From: Deltaproteobacteria bacterium RIFCSPLOWO2_02_FULL_57_26
Lineage (GTDB): Bacteria; Desulfobacterota; Binatia; UBA9968
Direction: 5' to 3'
Length of the DNA stretch: 5,176 nucleotides
NCBI GenBank assembly: GCA_001798455.1
Contig: MGSI01000158.1
Span: 1 to 5,176, forward strand
Shown: positions 5,150 to 5,176 of the stretch, in pieces
Numbering within the stretch: position 1 is the first letter of the stretch
Layout: every line of letters begins with the position of its first letter
Notes under the pieces: model-generated
Told to the model about the DNA's origin: nothing
Seen by the model: the letters and a program-made list of their open reading frames with translations, nothing else
Databases searched by the model: none
Translations under genes and position numbers: made by a program

Positions 5150-5176
5150 TTACCCCCCCGTTTTCTCGATTTCGAA
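5150..5176 (-). CDS. Possible C-terminal tail of an upstream gene (partial)
   Basis: Reading the minus strand from the right edge, one frame gives FEIEKTGG followed by TAA at 5152-5150, 34 nt before the response regulator ATG. Short spacing and shared strand would suit an operon in which a partner such as a kinase precedes the receiver. Only eight codons are visible, the frame was chosen because it ends in a stop, and a run of seven G makes the frame fragile. No function can be assigned; this may equally be non-coding upstream DNA. Confidence 0.2.
   Translation of the reverse strand, partial: FEIEKTGG

Overview
This 5.2 kb window looks like chromosomal DNA from a GC-rich bacterium, most likely Gram-negative. 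The case rests on a GspG-like type IV (pseudo)pilin, single-domain response regulators, and a long-chain acyl-CoA synthetase beside a CoA-biosynthesis gene. The intergenic spacers carry heptad (7-nt) repeats. From memory, repeats of this kind, often mistranslated as 'NSEWRMANGEW...' peptides, are common in environmental lineages such as Nitrospirota, Methylomirabilota and Desulfobacterota. That placement is inference only; no marker gene here fixes the taxon.

Layout: (1) 1-266, minus strand, 5' part of coaE (dephospho-CoA kinase), running off the left edge. (2) 267-378, divergent promoter region. (3) 379-2196, plus strand, complete 605-residue AMP-forming long-chain acyl-CoA synthetase; an extended -10 element lies so close to its GTG start that the mRNA may be leaderless. 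(4) 2197-2270, short promoter region with an extended -10 and a perfect inverted repeat. (5) 2271-2642, plus strand, single-domain DivK/CheY-like response regulator. (6) 2638-2724, long heptad-phased imperfect hairpin between convergent genes, carrying stop codons in all six frames. (7) 2712-3425, minus strand, two-helix membrane protein with one GAF domain and no output domain. (8) 3472-3540, second, diverged copy of the heptad hairpin. (9) 3543-4655, plus strand, prepilin-like protein with a GspG-like pilin region, a carboxypeptidase-regulatory-like beta domain and an unrecognised beta-rich C-terminal region. (10) 4708-5115, minus strand, second single-domain response regulator, possibly preceded by the last codons of another gene at the right edge.

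CoaE completes CoA synthesis and the acyl-CoA synthetase consumes CoA, so the divergent pair fits one metabolic theme. From 2271 onward the content is signalling and surface biology: two receivers without outputs, a membrane GAF protein without a kinase, and an elaborated pilin-like protein. No histidine kinase or secretion/pilus motor gene is present, so partners must lie elsewhere. The points most worth a second look are the pair of heptad hairpins bracketing the GAF gene, the stop codons they give to the genes that run into them, and the pseudopilin fusion. I see no CRISPR, tRNA, rRNA, transposase, phage or defence gene, and nothing that amounts to a clear new multi-gene system.
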